This document shows positions 21,119 to 32,882 of a stretch of DNA of 64,000 bases, piece after piece. The translations under genes and the position numbers were made by a program. The notes under the pieces were generated by a model. The model ran no database searches, was not told where the DNA came from, and was given only the letters and a program-made list of their open reading frames with translations. The DNA is from Ophiosphaerella korrae (Eukaryota > Ascomycota > Dothideomycetes > Pleosporales > Phaeosphaeriaceae): assembly GCA_028456385.1 (NCBI GenBank), contig JALNQF010000129.1:58500-122499 (forward strand), written 5' to 3'. Within the stretch, counting starts at the first letter, position 1. The number at the start of each line of letters is the position of its first letter.

Positions 21119-24100
21119 ATGCCGCTGTGGCTTGCACAAGCATTTTTGGCGATTGGTGTTGCCCAAGCCCAACTGGTCAGTGTAAACATTCTACAGTCAC
21201 ATCCGACAACATTCCCATCTTTGTGCGAAATATTCTTCCCAAGCTGTAGATATGTTACCTGATCTCTTCAACTTGGTTGTTGGTCTTTTCCCATTCTTAC
21301 GCGTAGTACAATTACACTTTCAAGCTTTGTTTGGACGCTCCTGCTAATGGAAACAGTATCCTAACACGACAAACCCATCTCAAAATGGTTCACCAAGCCC
21401 GCTGAACAACGCCTACAGTCCGCCATTTTATCCTAGTCCGTAAGTGTGGCTTTATTAATTCTTTCGTTGCACGTTTTTTTGGCATTTGCGCAGCAAGTCT
21501 TCGCTGCTGCATTGTACAGCCTGAGTCATGGCTGTGGGGCGTTTGCTCCAAGCATCGACGTCAATTGCTCCAAACCAGATATCTGACCTATTGCTAGATG
21601 GATCGAAGGCCTCGGCGATTGGGATGCCGCATACAAAAAGGCACAAGCATTCGTTAGCCAGCTCACCCTTCTCGAGAAGGTCAACATCACTACAGGCACA
21701 GGATGGCAGAGCGACCACTGCGTCGGCAACGTAGGCGCCGTCCCAAGACTGGGCTTCGACTCAATCTGTATGCAGGACAGCCCTCTCGGCATTCGTTTTG
21801 CCGACTACGTTTCTGCCTTCCCTGCCGGTGGCACTATCGCTGCAGCATGGGATCGTGGTGAATGGTATCACCGAGGATACCAGATGGGTCAAGAACATCG
21901 CGGCAAGGGTGTTGACGTTCAACTTGGACCTGTTGTTGGCCCTCTAGGTCGCAACCCCAAGGGCGGTGTAAGTCTAGTATTTCTCGACTCACGAAGCAGG
22001 ACTGACAATGATTAGCGTAACTGGGAAGGCTTCTCACCCGACCCATATCTATCTGGCATTGCAGTTGCCGACACTGTTCGCGGTATTCAAGATGCCGGTG
22101 TTATTGCCTGCACCAAGCATTACATCATGAACGAGCAGGAACATTTCCGCTCGCCTGGTAACTTCCAAGGCCAATTCGTCGACGCCATCAGCTCCAACTT
22201 GGATGATAAGACTCTGCACGAGCTCTACCTTTGGCCTTTTGCCGATGCCGTAAAGGCCGGCACAGGTTCCATCATGTGCAGCTACAACAAGATCAACAAC
22301 TCGCAAGGTTGCCAAAACTCGTACTTGCAGAATTACATCCTCAAGGGCGAGCTCGGCTTCCAGGGATTTATCATGTCCGATTGGGACGCCCAGCACTCTG
22401 GTGTTGCCTCGACATTTGCCGGCCTCGACATGACCATGCCTGGCGACACTGATTTTACCTCTGGACTGTCATTCTGGGGTCCCAACCTCACACTCTCCGT
22501 CATCAACGGAACATTGCCCCAATGGCGCCTTGATGATGCTGCAACCCGTATCATGGCTGCTTACTACTATGTTGGCCGTGATAAAGCACGCGTACCCACC
22601 AACTTCGACAGCTGGTCCAGGGATACCTATGGAAACAAGCATAATTTCGCGAAAACAGGTTATGGCTTGATCAATCAGCACGTTGACGTTCGAGGTGATC
22701 ACTTCCGAAGTATTCGCCGCACCGCAGCCATGTCAACTGTTCTTCTTAAGAACAAAGGCGCACTCCCACTCACTGGCAAGGAGAAGTGGACTGCTGTCTT
22801 TGGTGATGATGCTGGCGAGAACTTGCTGGGACCCAATGGCTGCCCTGACCGCGGCTGCGACAAGGGCACCTTGGCCATGGGCTGGGGTTCTGGAACAGCC
22901 GACTTCCCTTACCTCGTTACTCCTTTGGAAGGCATCAAGAGCACAGTTGCCCAGAACGGGGGCGTCGTTCAATCTGTCACCAACAACTGGGCATATAGCC
23001 AGATCCAGCAGATGGCCAAGGAAGCGAGCGTGGCTATTGTATTTGTCAACGCCGACTCTGGTGAAGGTTACATCACAGTTGACGGAAACTTTGGTGACCG
23101 CAACAACTTGACTCTGTGGCAGAGCGGCGATGCGTTGATTAAAAATGTTTCGGCCAACTGCAACAATACTATCGTTGTAATCCACTCCGTCGGCCCTGTT
23201 CTTGTCAACTCTTTCTACAACAACGACAATGTTACCGCTATCCTCTGGGCCGGTCTCCCTGGCCAAGAGTCTGGTAATGCGATCGCTGATATCCTGTACG
23301 GCCGCCACAACCCCGGTGGCAAGCTGCCCTTCACATTTGGCAGCGATGCTGCCGAATACGGCCCTGATCTCATCTACCAGCCCACTGCTGGCCGCAACAG
23401 CCCTCAGGACAACTTCGAGGAGGGTGTCTTCATCGATTATCGCGCCTTCGACAAGCAGAACATCACTCCTGTCTACGAGTTTGGCTTTGGTCTCTCGTAC
23501 ACCACATTCAGCTACTCGAACATCAAGGTGTCCAAGGTGAATGCTGCTGGCTATAAGCCTACCACTGGCCGGACCAAGGCTGCTCCCAGCCTGGGCAACT
23601 TTAGCACCGATCCCGCTGCTTACCAATGGCCCACCGGTCTGACCTACGTCAATAAGTTCATTTACCCTTACCTCAACTCTACAGACCTAAAGGTAGCCTC
23701 GAAGGATCCCGAGTACGGTCTCAACTACACTTGGCCCGTAGGCGTAGCGGACGGCCGCCCACAGGCGCGCATCCCTGCTGGCGGTGCACCAGGCGGTAAC
23801 CCACAGCTCTGGGACGTGCTGTTCACCGTAGAAGCTACCATCACCAACACTGGCAAGCTAGCTGGTGACGAGGTTGTGCAATTGTATGTCAGTCTAGGCG
23901 GTGAAGATGACCCCAAGGTTGTGTTGCGTGGCTTTGATCGTCTTTCGATCCAGCCAGGCCAATCGGCCACTTTCAGGGCTGAGTTGACGCGTCGCGATGT
24001 GTCGAATTGGGACACGGAGAGCCAGAACTGGGTTATTACCGAGGCGGCGAAGAAAGTGTATGTGGGTGCTTCGTCGAGAAAGTTGACGCTGGAGGCAGCG

Positions 24101-24124
24101 TTGGACACAGGCGACTACCAGTAG
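21119..24124 (+). CDS. Secreted glycoside hydrolase family 3 beta-glucosidase
   Basis: 872-residue extracellular enzyme releasing glucose from the non-reducing end of beta-glucosides such as cellobiose. Exons: 21119-21175, 21357-21439, 21598-21967, 22016-24124. Exon 1 is a signal peptide (MPLWLAQAFLAIGVAQA). Exon 2 encodes a short Ser/Pro/Asn linker and exon 3 begins the (beta/alpha)8 domain (WIEGLGDWDAAY, TTGTGW, KGVDVQLGP). The catalytic nucleophile is Asp292 in GFIMSDWDA. The alpha/beta sandwich follows (AVIFVNADSGEGY-like), then the GFGLSYTTF stretch and a C-terminal fibronectin-III-like domain with GDEVVQLYV. Many N-x-S/T sites fit secretion. The first two introns are long for this window (181 and 158 nt), so a missed micro-exon is possible but not required by phase. 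Length is normal for the family. Confidence 0.93.
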
Positions 24125-25270
24125 ATTAGCTTTTTTGCGGTGGGTTGTTGTTTGGATATTTGCTTGGTTGCACAACGGCTATCGTAGCAATAATGATCAA
24201 TCTCTAATGACACGAGATATATTTTTCTCCTCTTCGCACCCAGAAGTGGTGTGGCGCGTGATGACGTAGGATTGTCAACAGCTAGAACGCGTTGGTCACA
24301 TGAGGTTTATAGCGCTGACTAAGCCCCACAAAAGTGATTTTGTGAGAGGGGTTTCTTGAGAAACCAAGGTTCAGAATCAGGTCTAGATAGTGGCAGTCTC
24401 AAGATTAGAAAATTGGCCAGCAGAGTTCTGTGAGGAGGCAGGGAATGCAGAGGGCCTTTGCCAACATGCTGTGCGTGGTCGCTTGCGGTTGCAGGCGATG
24501 ACGCTATCTTCAGTCCATGCAGCAGGAGATCGTCACTTTGTTTGCCATGCGGTTCGTTGCAGGTTCCCAAACGCGACTTTTGCTGCACGAGTGCTGCGAG
24601 AAAGGGGCAGCGCTGGATACACGCATAGGAAGAACTGATGTTCGCATGCCCGCATTGGAGACATGTAACATCTGCCCATGGAAGTTGGTGTCGCGCTGAT
24701 GTTTGGAAATTGATTTCGGGCCGCTCGTGACGCGCCGGGTCATGTGAATTGGACGGCCGTGCATCAATTACATCTCCGTCCAACGACTCTTGTAATTTGT
24801 CCCGCCCTGCTATCGATATCGATAGACCCGCGAGCTTTCACCCCTCACAGCTTTTTGGTGGTGTGCGTCGCCGCCCACACTGCGAAGTCGTCTCTGTTTA
24901 CGCGACGAGCGAACCAAACGGCTACATCGCCGTCTCGTCTCCCCACCCACCTCGCCTGCTGTCCTTCTGTTGCACTCGCACCAGCCGGCACGACCTTCTG
25001 CTATCAAGGAAGGGCTCCGACAAGGAACCCCGGATCGTAAGCTGCACCTGTCCGTCCTTCATTCCTCGAGTCGCAGTGGAGCCACCAAAGGGAGGGGAGC
25101 GGAAGGGAAACATCGCAACCACTCATTGCGCTCCATGGGCCCGGATCGTCACTCCCACGGTTCTACACGCCAACATAAACATCTCTCTCTGGCTTATTGC
25201 CCCAAACAAGATCATCACTGACGCTCATTTTTTTTTGCACGCACACAGATTGCACACACAGTGAGTGCCC
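24125..25270. other. Intergenic region upstream of the forkhead gene
   Basis: 3' flank of GH3, then a promoter/5' leader. CTCT-rich stretches lie at 25,180-25,200 and a T10 run at about 25,229. The short frames are not supported as genes. Confidence 0.45.
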
Positions 25271-27871
25271 ATGCCGCCCTCCAGCCGCCGCAGTCTGCGC
25301 AACCGCAGAGAAGTGCCAGACGCACAGCTGCAGTCTGATGCAGACACGCCCGACTCGATAGCCACGCCCTCGCGCAAACGCAGGCGGGTGAGTAGCCCAA
25401 CACGCCAAAACCCTCGCCGGCAACATGAATGCTCACGGCCACGCAGTTGAATGGCTCCCAAGACATGGCCGCTGCCGCCGTGGCTGACGCTCCTCGCGCT
25501 CGTAGGGCCGAGTCAGTCGCGAGCAACGATTCCAACACGACGCTGCCAAATGGCGGCGAGATGGACAACCCCACCGACCCTGTCGAGCGCCAGAACCTCG
25601 TCATCTCCTCTCTGCGCACGCCGCGCGACTACACGCCCAACGCCGTCGTCGACTATGCCAATGATCTGCAGGCTCGCCGCAACGAAGGCAAGAACATCGC
25701 GGCCTTTGCCAAGATCGCTGCACGCGACTGGTGCTTCTTCGTCCAGGATACCCGAGTCCTCATCGGCCGTGCCGACTCCGCGATCCGTCCGCATCCACCC
25801 ACCGCCCAGCCTGACCTATCTGGCCAGTCCTTGAACCAGGCTGCCATGAACCAATGGGGTGTTCATATCGACCTTGGCCCCGAGCGCCAGGTCTCTCGAG
25901 TCCATGCCGAGATCAGCTTCAACTCCCAAGACCAAATCTGGTACATCTTGGTCAACAGCCGCAATGGCTTAAAACTGGACGACCGCAGTTTGACCAAGGG
26001 ACAGGTGGAGCCCCTGCACTCAGGCATCTGTATCGGCATCATGGGCACACAGATGCTCTTCCTGCTTGCCAACCAGGACGACAACTTCCACCCTATGCTC
26101 TGGCGTCAGGTCAGGAATGAGGACGCTGCCGAGTCCGATAATGATGGCCACCAGCCGCCCAAAGCCCATCAGCATGCGCACCCCGGCGGACCGACACCGA
26201 AGCGCGAGCACTACAACCCATTCCCACCTTCCTCACATCCTCGAAACAAAGAGCAGTCGTCCCAGGCCTACTATAACCAAATGACATCAACTCCTGGTCG
26301 GCCACTTCCTGGCACACCCCTAAATTTCCGTAGTAGTCACCACATCAAGGGATCGCCCGCCTCCTTCTCTCGCGGCATGCTCTTCGACTCGAATGATGAT
26401 ATCGATTACAGCCACGATTCGTCTAAGGATCTCAAGCCGCTACACAGTTATGCACAGTTGATTGGCCAGGCTATTCTCAGCAGCGAGGAGGAAATGCTCA
26501 CGCTATCCAGCATCTACGACGATATCAAAGCCCGTTACGCCTTCTTTCGTCACACTAATGCTGGCTGGCAAAACTCAATTCGTCATAATTTGTCTCTGAA
26601 CAAATCATTTGAAAAGGTCGCTCGTCGAACTGACGAACCTGGAAAAGGCATGAAGTGGAAGATCACAGACTCAGAGCGCGAAGAGTTCATCAAGAAGCAG
26701 ATGCTCAACCCTCGAAAAGGAGGTGGGATTGCCATAGGACACCGATTGGATGGCTCCGGACCTAGTTCGCCTGCTCTTAGCCACCTTCGCGATGCTACCG
26801 CCCAAGCAACGGAGCGTCTTGTGGGTGCACTTGATCGCGACTACAAGGCCCAGGGCCGTGTCAAGTCACCGCCCCGGTCTGCTACCCCACCTATGTCGTC
26901 TGTTCCAATGGCAACAGAGTCGTATACCCCTGACCGTGGTCCTCGTCCATATGACGGCTTCAAGCAATCTCCCAACCAGTGCAACCAGCACAGCTTCGTG
27001 ACACCAGCGAAACGTCTCAATTACGGAAATGATGGTGGACAAGAACTCAGCTATACTAGAAATGACAACCCAAGCCGACACCTCGAATCTTCGCCAGCTG
27101 TAGATCCCGTCAAGCCTAACGTGTCTGGACTGAAAGGCGAGGCTGCAAACTCTCCACCAGCACTTTACTCTGATACCAATTTAAATGGCAATCAGGATAC
27201 GGGTCGGATAAACAACGCCCTAGTCACACCGCTGGTGACGCGCCATGCTCCACGCCTTGCCCCTCCCAGCACCGCTCAAATGCCCAGCCAGTACATGAAC
27301 TTCTCGAGCCCAGCACCTTTTTGGAAATTCGTCGACCTACCAAGTACACCAGCCCGTGGTCACCTGGAATTGAGCCCAATTAAACTCCAGCGTCCGGATG
27401 AGAAAGATGACAACGATGATCCTGCACAGCCTAGCTCGCCACCCATTCTCAATGATGAAGAGAGTGGTGACCACGAGGACGAAGATGCAGATGACACCAA
27501 AGTCGAAGACGACGAAGACGCCGGCCCCGAGAGTCCCAGTCGCACCGTATCTCGCCCCGTCAGCCGCCGGGAAATCGGGCCTCCGCGTTCGCGTTCCAAC
27601 TCGAACGTTAATGGCTTTAGCCTCGTGGGCAATGGCGGCATGGTTCGAGGCGCGAGTCTGACGTCATTTGAAGAAGATGCTGAAGGTGAGGAGGAGAGCT
27701 ACGACCTTTCTAAGTGAGTACACACGACACACAAAGAGAGACAATATCTAATATCATAGCAGAGGCTTCCAGAAAATTGGTTCCTTCCATCGTTCCATGG
27801 CGCAAGGCCTCGGTATCTCTGGGACCGCAACTCCACCCCCATCCCGCACCAGTGTGCCAGCAAACATATAG
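25271..27871 (+). CDS. Forkhead transcription factor with FHA domain (Fkh1/Fkh2-like)
   Basis: 831-residue nuclear regulator. Exons 25271-25387, 25447-27713, 27760-27871. The N-terminus is basic (RKRRR). The FHA domain (about 131-249) has GRADS and SRVHAEISF, the phosphothreonine-binding Gly-Arg and Ser-x-x-His. The forkhead domain (about 368-460) contains SYAQLIGQAI, SSIYDDI, NAGWQNSIRHNLSLNKSF and the winged GKGMKWKI. The C-terminal half is Ser/Pro-rich with many SP/TP sites, then an acidic run and an RPVSRREIG segment. A frame ending at 27717 is open without splicing. However, a 46-nt GT-AG intron (27714-27759) joins in phase to a 37-codon exon ending ...PANI, which reads as genuine protein. 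FHA-forkhead proteins control mitotic (CLB2-type) genes in yeast; here the role is inferred. Confidence 0.9.
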
Positions 27872-28382
27872 AAAGACAAAAACTTTCTGTCCATCTGATC
27901 TCCAACCCGTACTCAAAGTAGCATTTTCCGTTTTCCACGATAGCTTTGCCTTGGTTACATTATGAAGGCATCGTGCCCTTTTCCTCTTGTATTCCGTTTA
28001 TGATGCTGTTCTTTACACTCCTGACTTGAGTGTTATAATGGCATCTTTTTCTCTCTTACGTGGTTAGTGTATGCCCTCTTGGCTACATACGATTTTTCAT
28101 TTCTTTTTCAATTCGGATATAGAAGTCAGGTTACGATGATATGATTCTCCTCTTTACCTGGCGAGATGGATATCTGGGATACCGCATGCGTCTCAAGTGT
28201 GTTGTTGTATGTCACTGTAGAATAGCAAAAAAGATAGTCTTGGTTGCTGTATAACGCGTCCATAGGCTGTGTTGCATTCACTCGATCCACATCACAATGT
28301 CGCTATCCAAACCCAACACCAAGCCAAGTTCAATGCATTGATCCATTTCATTTCTCCCGCTCCGTCATCTGGTATCCCTCGC
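27872..28382. other. Shared 3' flank of convergent forkhead and complex I genes
   Basis: T-rich sequence between two convergent genes, with no coding frame that I can support. Confidence 0.5.
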
Positions 28383-29132
28383 CTAATTAATCTCCTTGTG
28401 CGGAAACCACTTACTCGGCTTCAAATTCTTCTCCTCCATCGTCGCATCCAACACACCCAAACGCCTTATCTCACCCGCACTCGGCGCATCATCACGCTTG
28501 ATGTTCGCCTCCGCCTTGCGATACGCAGCCTGCAGAGCGAGGGTCCGTGCAGCCTATCAAGTCACCCGCCATCAGTCTACGTTATCTCTGCAAAATGGCA
28601 AGGAATATAGGGGTTTATACGAACCTCCTTTTTGTGGTGCAGGCACTCGTAGTAGTCTTCGAGGATCGGCTGGCATTTTGCTTTGCCGCTGTCGTCTTCG
28701 GCGTTGGTGTTTGTGACGTAGCAGGCGAGGACTTCTTGCCAGAAGGGGAAGCAGCGGGATGGGCCTGGGGGGTTGGGTTAGCATATTTTGGGTATTTGGC
28801 TGTGTGGGTTTGTGGTGGTGGAGGCGGAGGAGGCTCGTGGTGGGCTTATGCGTTGCGTGGGCGGGTTGGTCGTTGGGTTTGGGCGGTAGGGTTGTGTCTA
28901 GGTCTGTGTGCGGTCGGGAGACTTGGTAGTTGTCTGTATGCTTCGTGAAGGTGTGCTTCCGCGCAGGTATCGTGGTCGTTGCTGTGGTTCGACGGGTTGC
29001 ATTCGTTCCGGGTTTGATGGGTATCGTGCCATTGTCGCTGTCCTCGGGCCTCCGCTCCACCCAAAGTATCGAAAGATGCTAATTGAGATTGTGGCTGTAC
29101 GTACCGCCAGCAAGTCCGTATCCTGAAGCCAT
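28383..29132 (-). CDS. NADH:ubiquinone oxidoreductase 15 kDa subunit (NDUFS5-like)
   Basis: 112-residue accessory subunit of mitochondrial complex I. Minus-strand exons 29105-29132, 28625-28764, 28383-28553; introns of 340 and 71 nt, GT-AG, phases consistent. The protein begins MASGYGLAGGPSRC and has a twin CX9C motif: Cys14/Cys24 (CFPFWQEVLAC) and Cys40/Cys50 (CQPILEDYYEC). This is the intermembrane-space signature oxidised by Mia40. A Lys-rich helix (HHKKEAARTLALQAAYRKAE) and the tail KPSKWFPHKE follow, matching the family in order and length. No cleavable presequence is present, as expected for CX9C import. The short 28-nt first exon and long first intron hide the gene from simple ORF calling. 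Confidence 0.88.
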
Positions 29133-29809
29133 TGTTGCTGTGTAAATGTACGCTTTGTTGTCCCAATGGTTCGTCGTCGTTCCCGTGAGGTTGTACTAGC
29201 GCGGTTTATGTAAGCGGGATTAGCGTGATATTGGCTTTCTGAAGAGGTGAGGCACATGTATCACACGTTGTAAATCCCTAACTTTCGATGTCTCAACTCT
29301 CAGTTTATATCTCATTTGTTGAAGAATAGTGTTTTCGGTACTCAAACAAACCGGTTTCTGTCATACGTTTCACTCCTATCCCGCTCTTGATCGCATTCCT
29401 TCTAGGCAGTAACGTATCAATGACTTAGTTTGGAGATCGAACACAAGTTCTCTTGTTTGGCTGACCATCAGCCCCAATCTCAACTGAAGCCCAGAGCACG
29501 CGTGCGTATTTTCAGCGTCCGATAATGCGGCCGCCGGCAGAAAGTCTGAGTGATGCCTAACTCTTCGTAACGAAAGCAATTCTTTCTACAAAAAGCTCTC
29601 GATAAGCCATATTTTATCACGAATGAACTATTTGTAGAACAGTATGCAAAGAAACTCCGTATCAATCAAATATGCCCGCTGTTGGCATGCATTAAGCAAA
29701 AGAACCATAACAACGAACCACACCTCCTCGGGGTTCCAAGCGTCGCTTCCAAGTAGATGATCTAATGCCAATTGAGAATGTAATTTTACTCACTCAAACA
29801 GATATAAAT
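29133..29809. other. Intergenic region leading into AT-rich decayed DNA
   Basis: Promoter side of the complex I gene, then sequence that becomes more AT-rich after about 29,600. No coding frame recognised. Confidence 0.4.
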
Positions 29810-31500
29810 TATAGTGATGATCTCTTCAACTTCACTCGTGGTCGATTTGTGCGCGATGAAGAATATGAAATGTCACAGCGCCGAGTCTAATTCAATGTCA
29901 ACGAGCTAGGTCGTTGCGCTGCTAAAGCTATTGGAGCAAAATCATGCGTTAGTATTAAAAAGTATCCTGATGGTATGTGCAATAAAAGCATGCTTCTAAC
30001 TATAGATAATAGTTCTCAAGTTGTGGCCAAAGTTCTAAATCTAAATGCTAGTATACCTTATTTTACTACTGCAAGCGAAGTTATAACAGTAGATTTTGTA
30101 TGCTTTGTCTTAAGATTTATTATGCCTAGGTACTTTAACTAACATACTGCAGTGTTAAGAGGTAGCTGGAAGACAATAGTACTTGCCGTAGGCTACAGGA
30201 GATAGTGAAGGGATGACAGATAGTATTTCAACAGTACTACTAGTATCTAAGGGAGAATAATACTTGCTTTACTCCCTTCGCAAGTATCGAGCTTTTTATG
30301 CGCCTGTGTAGCGCATCGGCCCCGCTTTGGACTACAACTATACAACGTCATGATCTTTGGTGTATCGGCCCCGCCCCCAACTCGTACCAGAGTTCACGAG
30401 AGTCTCGAGTGTTCTGAGAACCTTCGTTACACCTTAGTTTCGTTTAAGAAGTTTAGGAGTCTATATTATGCAAAGGATCTAGGCGAATTAACTAGAAAGG
30501 AGCCTCTGTACGTCGATGCAAATAGGGTTAATATTATAGGTAAAAAATTCGCTATTAGCCTATCTACAGGACGCGAGTTAATTAACAAAAGGAGAGCAAC
30601 TATTAACTTTGATAGAGGACTATGTAAGATTTTCATCTTTACAAGGGAGCTTATTTAACTAATAAGAAAAAGGGAACTCTCTAGAAGAATATTATAGTGC
30701 AATTGGGCATCGAGAGAAAGCTTAAGGCCTTGCACTGCTATCTCAAGTTGATTAGGTTCCTCCTCCCTATAGATCGAGCTATTTCGTCGGCGCATCTCTA
30801 GCATAGCGATTTACATGTTGCTAACATCTTTGTAAATCCTTTAGAACCTACTAAGGTTGTAGGCCTTATAGATTAGCAATCTACTGAATTAATTCTCCTC
30901 TACTTCTATACCTACTAACCTCATATCATCGACTACGATAGCCCGCCTGTCTCTAGTTTGGAGCGACTACAGCTACTAAAAGATATAGAAAAGCTTAAGG
31001 CAAATGCAAAAAAGTATACAGAGACTTTATATTTATAGAAATTACTCTACTCTCTCTACAACACTCTTACTATTAAAACCTACAACTTTACGCTGCGCTT
31101 AAGTTCTAGCAAACGACAAGCTGCCTGCTTCTACTCCTAGCTCGTAACCTCCTTATCGATGTCGAGGCATCCTACCTCTTGCAAGTGGCTAAGTTAGAGG
31201 CAACATGGGACGCTCTTCCTAGAGCCAAAGGCTAGGCTTATCTATTCTCCTTTTCACCGAAAGAACGGGAGGAAATTGAGGCTGAGGTTGAAGGCGTGGA
31301 ACGCGGTATGGAAGTGATGCGATCAATCAGGGAGAGTATGGGTGAATTATTTCCCAAGCAGGGAATAGTGAGACCACTCCAATACGAAGAGTCACTAGAT
31401 GTATTAGCGCAGATGAAGGACCGGGTTATTGAGCATTTTGCCACGACTGAGCAAGAGAGAGAGAGAGAGAGAGAGATTTAGCAGAAAGTGTGGCCCTTTG
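29810..31500 (+). pseudogene. AIM9-like / APH-type phosphotransferase pseudogene, RIP-scarred
   Basis: Read across stops, the plus strand spells a fungal aminoglycoside-phosphotransferase-fold (AIM9-like) protein. Near 29,820 is a DLFNFTRGRFVRDEE block and at 29,950 SIKKYPDGMCNKSMLLTI, followed by VVAKV and ASEVITVDF. From 30,440 comes LYYAKDLGEL and later STGRELI. At about 30,800 HSDLHVANIFVNPLEPTKVVG corresponds to the catalytic loop and metal-binding region, then ID-stop-QST where a Trp codon would be expected. The C-terminal helices run to about 31,480 (RSIRESMGELFPKQGI in another frame). There are many in-frame stops (TAG, TAA) and at least one frameshift. The stops fit TGG>TAG and CAA/CAG>TAA/TAG, and the region is AT-rich. 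It ends in a (GA)n microsatellite at about 31,451-31,477. Non-functional. Confidence 0.75.
31451..31477. repeat. (GA)n microsatellite
   Basis: A run of alternating AG dinucleotides (about 12 units) inside the 3' end of the kinase pseudogene, coding for repeated Glu-Arg. Confidence 0.8.
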
Positions 31501-32882
31501 GGTCTTGACGGTACACCATGTTCATTTAAATGTAAAATACCATGATTCGATGGGCGAGCATTAAGCGATAGGCATCGCCATAATCAGATTAAAGCTTGCA
31601 AGAAAAAATCGAAAAATATACTTTATCATCTTTTTGGGCCGTTTAATGTGAGAACACGATCAATGCAGCCAGGTGGGTGTTTAGGATGCGCACAGCCAAA
31701 GCTACGTGCTGGTCAGGTACCTAAGTTTAGACGATGTCTTTTGATGCCTTACGGCGGCGTTATTGTATGAGCTGCCTACCATCTGCAGATTGATCTGGTC
31801 TTATTGCACAATACGAAGCCAATTTGAGGGTCTTGTTGGACCGAATTTCAACTGGTTTAGCACTTGATTTGGATCCAAAGGTACAAAAATGGCGTTCGCG
31901 CTAGTATTCTGAGCATCAACACAGACATGACAGTGAGCTGTCTAGGCTGCGTAGGCGGCGTAGGTACCTGAATTCAACCACACCTACTCTATTTCCTACA
32001 TAAGCTGTACCAAGTTTGAAGTATGGGCAGGACTGCAAACAAATGCATGTGAATGTCTGTGCGCGATTGAGACAACAAGGGCAAGCACGGGCATGTATGC
32101 TGGCGATCATGTAACAAAGATCCTTGGTAATCCCAACGTATCTGTAATGCTAGTCTAGAGGGTGGCCGGTGCGCTACACCAGCGCATAAGAGACTCTGTA
32201 CCTACGGGCAGGATTCTGCAAGTATTATTCACATATTTAGAGCCCACGCTTGAAATACTGCTTGTTATTCCTTCACTATCTCCTATGGCCTACGGCAAGT
32301 ACTATTGCCTTCCAGCTACCTCTTAACAGATCATCTCGTCAATCACTCTATCAGCCACAACCCCTGTTCATTTACGATCTCGAGCCGCACACACAAGACA
32401 TGGTACGAAGGAGAATATACGATTACGAACAATGATTCCTCGAGACTTTGAAGTCAACGAAAAATCGAAAAGCTCGCAATCTAGAACCTCTGTTGGGCTA
32501 AGGGGTCGAAAGAGTCTGGAGCTTTCGCTTATCCTAGCATTTGCAGTAGCTTTTCGTCTGGGTTCAGCTACGTGGCTGGTGACTATCTGGCTGATCGCTA
32601 TCTTTTGGGGTTGCGCTGAACAAAATAGTTCCGATCTTCTTACATATTGGGGATAGCTCGTCGCTAGATTGCGCTCCGGCTCGAAGATTAGCGTGATCAA
32701 ATGAGCTTGGGCGACAATTCGATGCTAGATTGGCATGCCTTTGCTCCTTTTATGAATGGACTTCCTGGTAATTCTGATTACAGGCTGCAACATTTTTGCT
32801 TCATCGACCAATTTTTACACACAACGCACACAGCCTTATCTGAAAATCGTTTTGGAAAACCTAGCAAATTGAGCTGGCAGCC
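31501..32882. other. Intergenic region
   Basis: Mixed composition with several short frames (for example 32250-32435, hydrophobic N-terminus but no ATG). None is supported as a gene. Confidence 0.4.

Noticed and set aside
22733..23626. 297-residue minus-strand frame opposite the GH3 gene
   Set aside because: Antisense shadow of strongly biased codons; the GH3 reading is unequivocal.
28547..28948. 133-residue plus-strand Gly/Val-rich frame
   Set aside because: It is the antisense of the complex I subunit gene and its first intron.
32250..32435. Possible small secreted protein with hydrophobic N-terminus
   Set aside because: The frame has no ATG at its start and no conserved Cys pattern.
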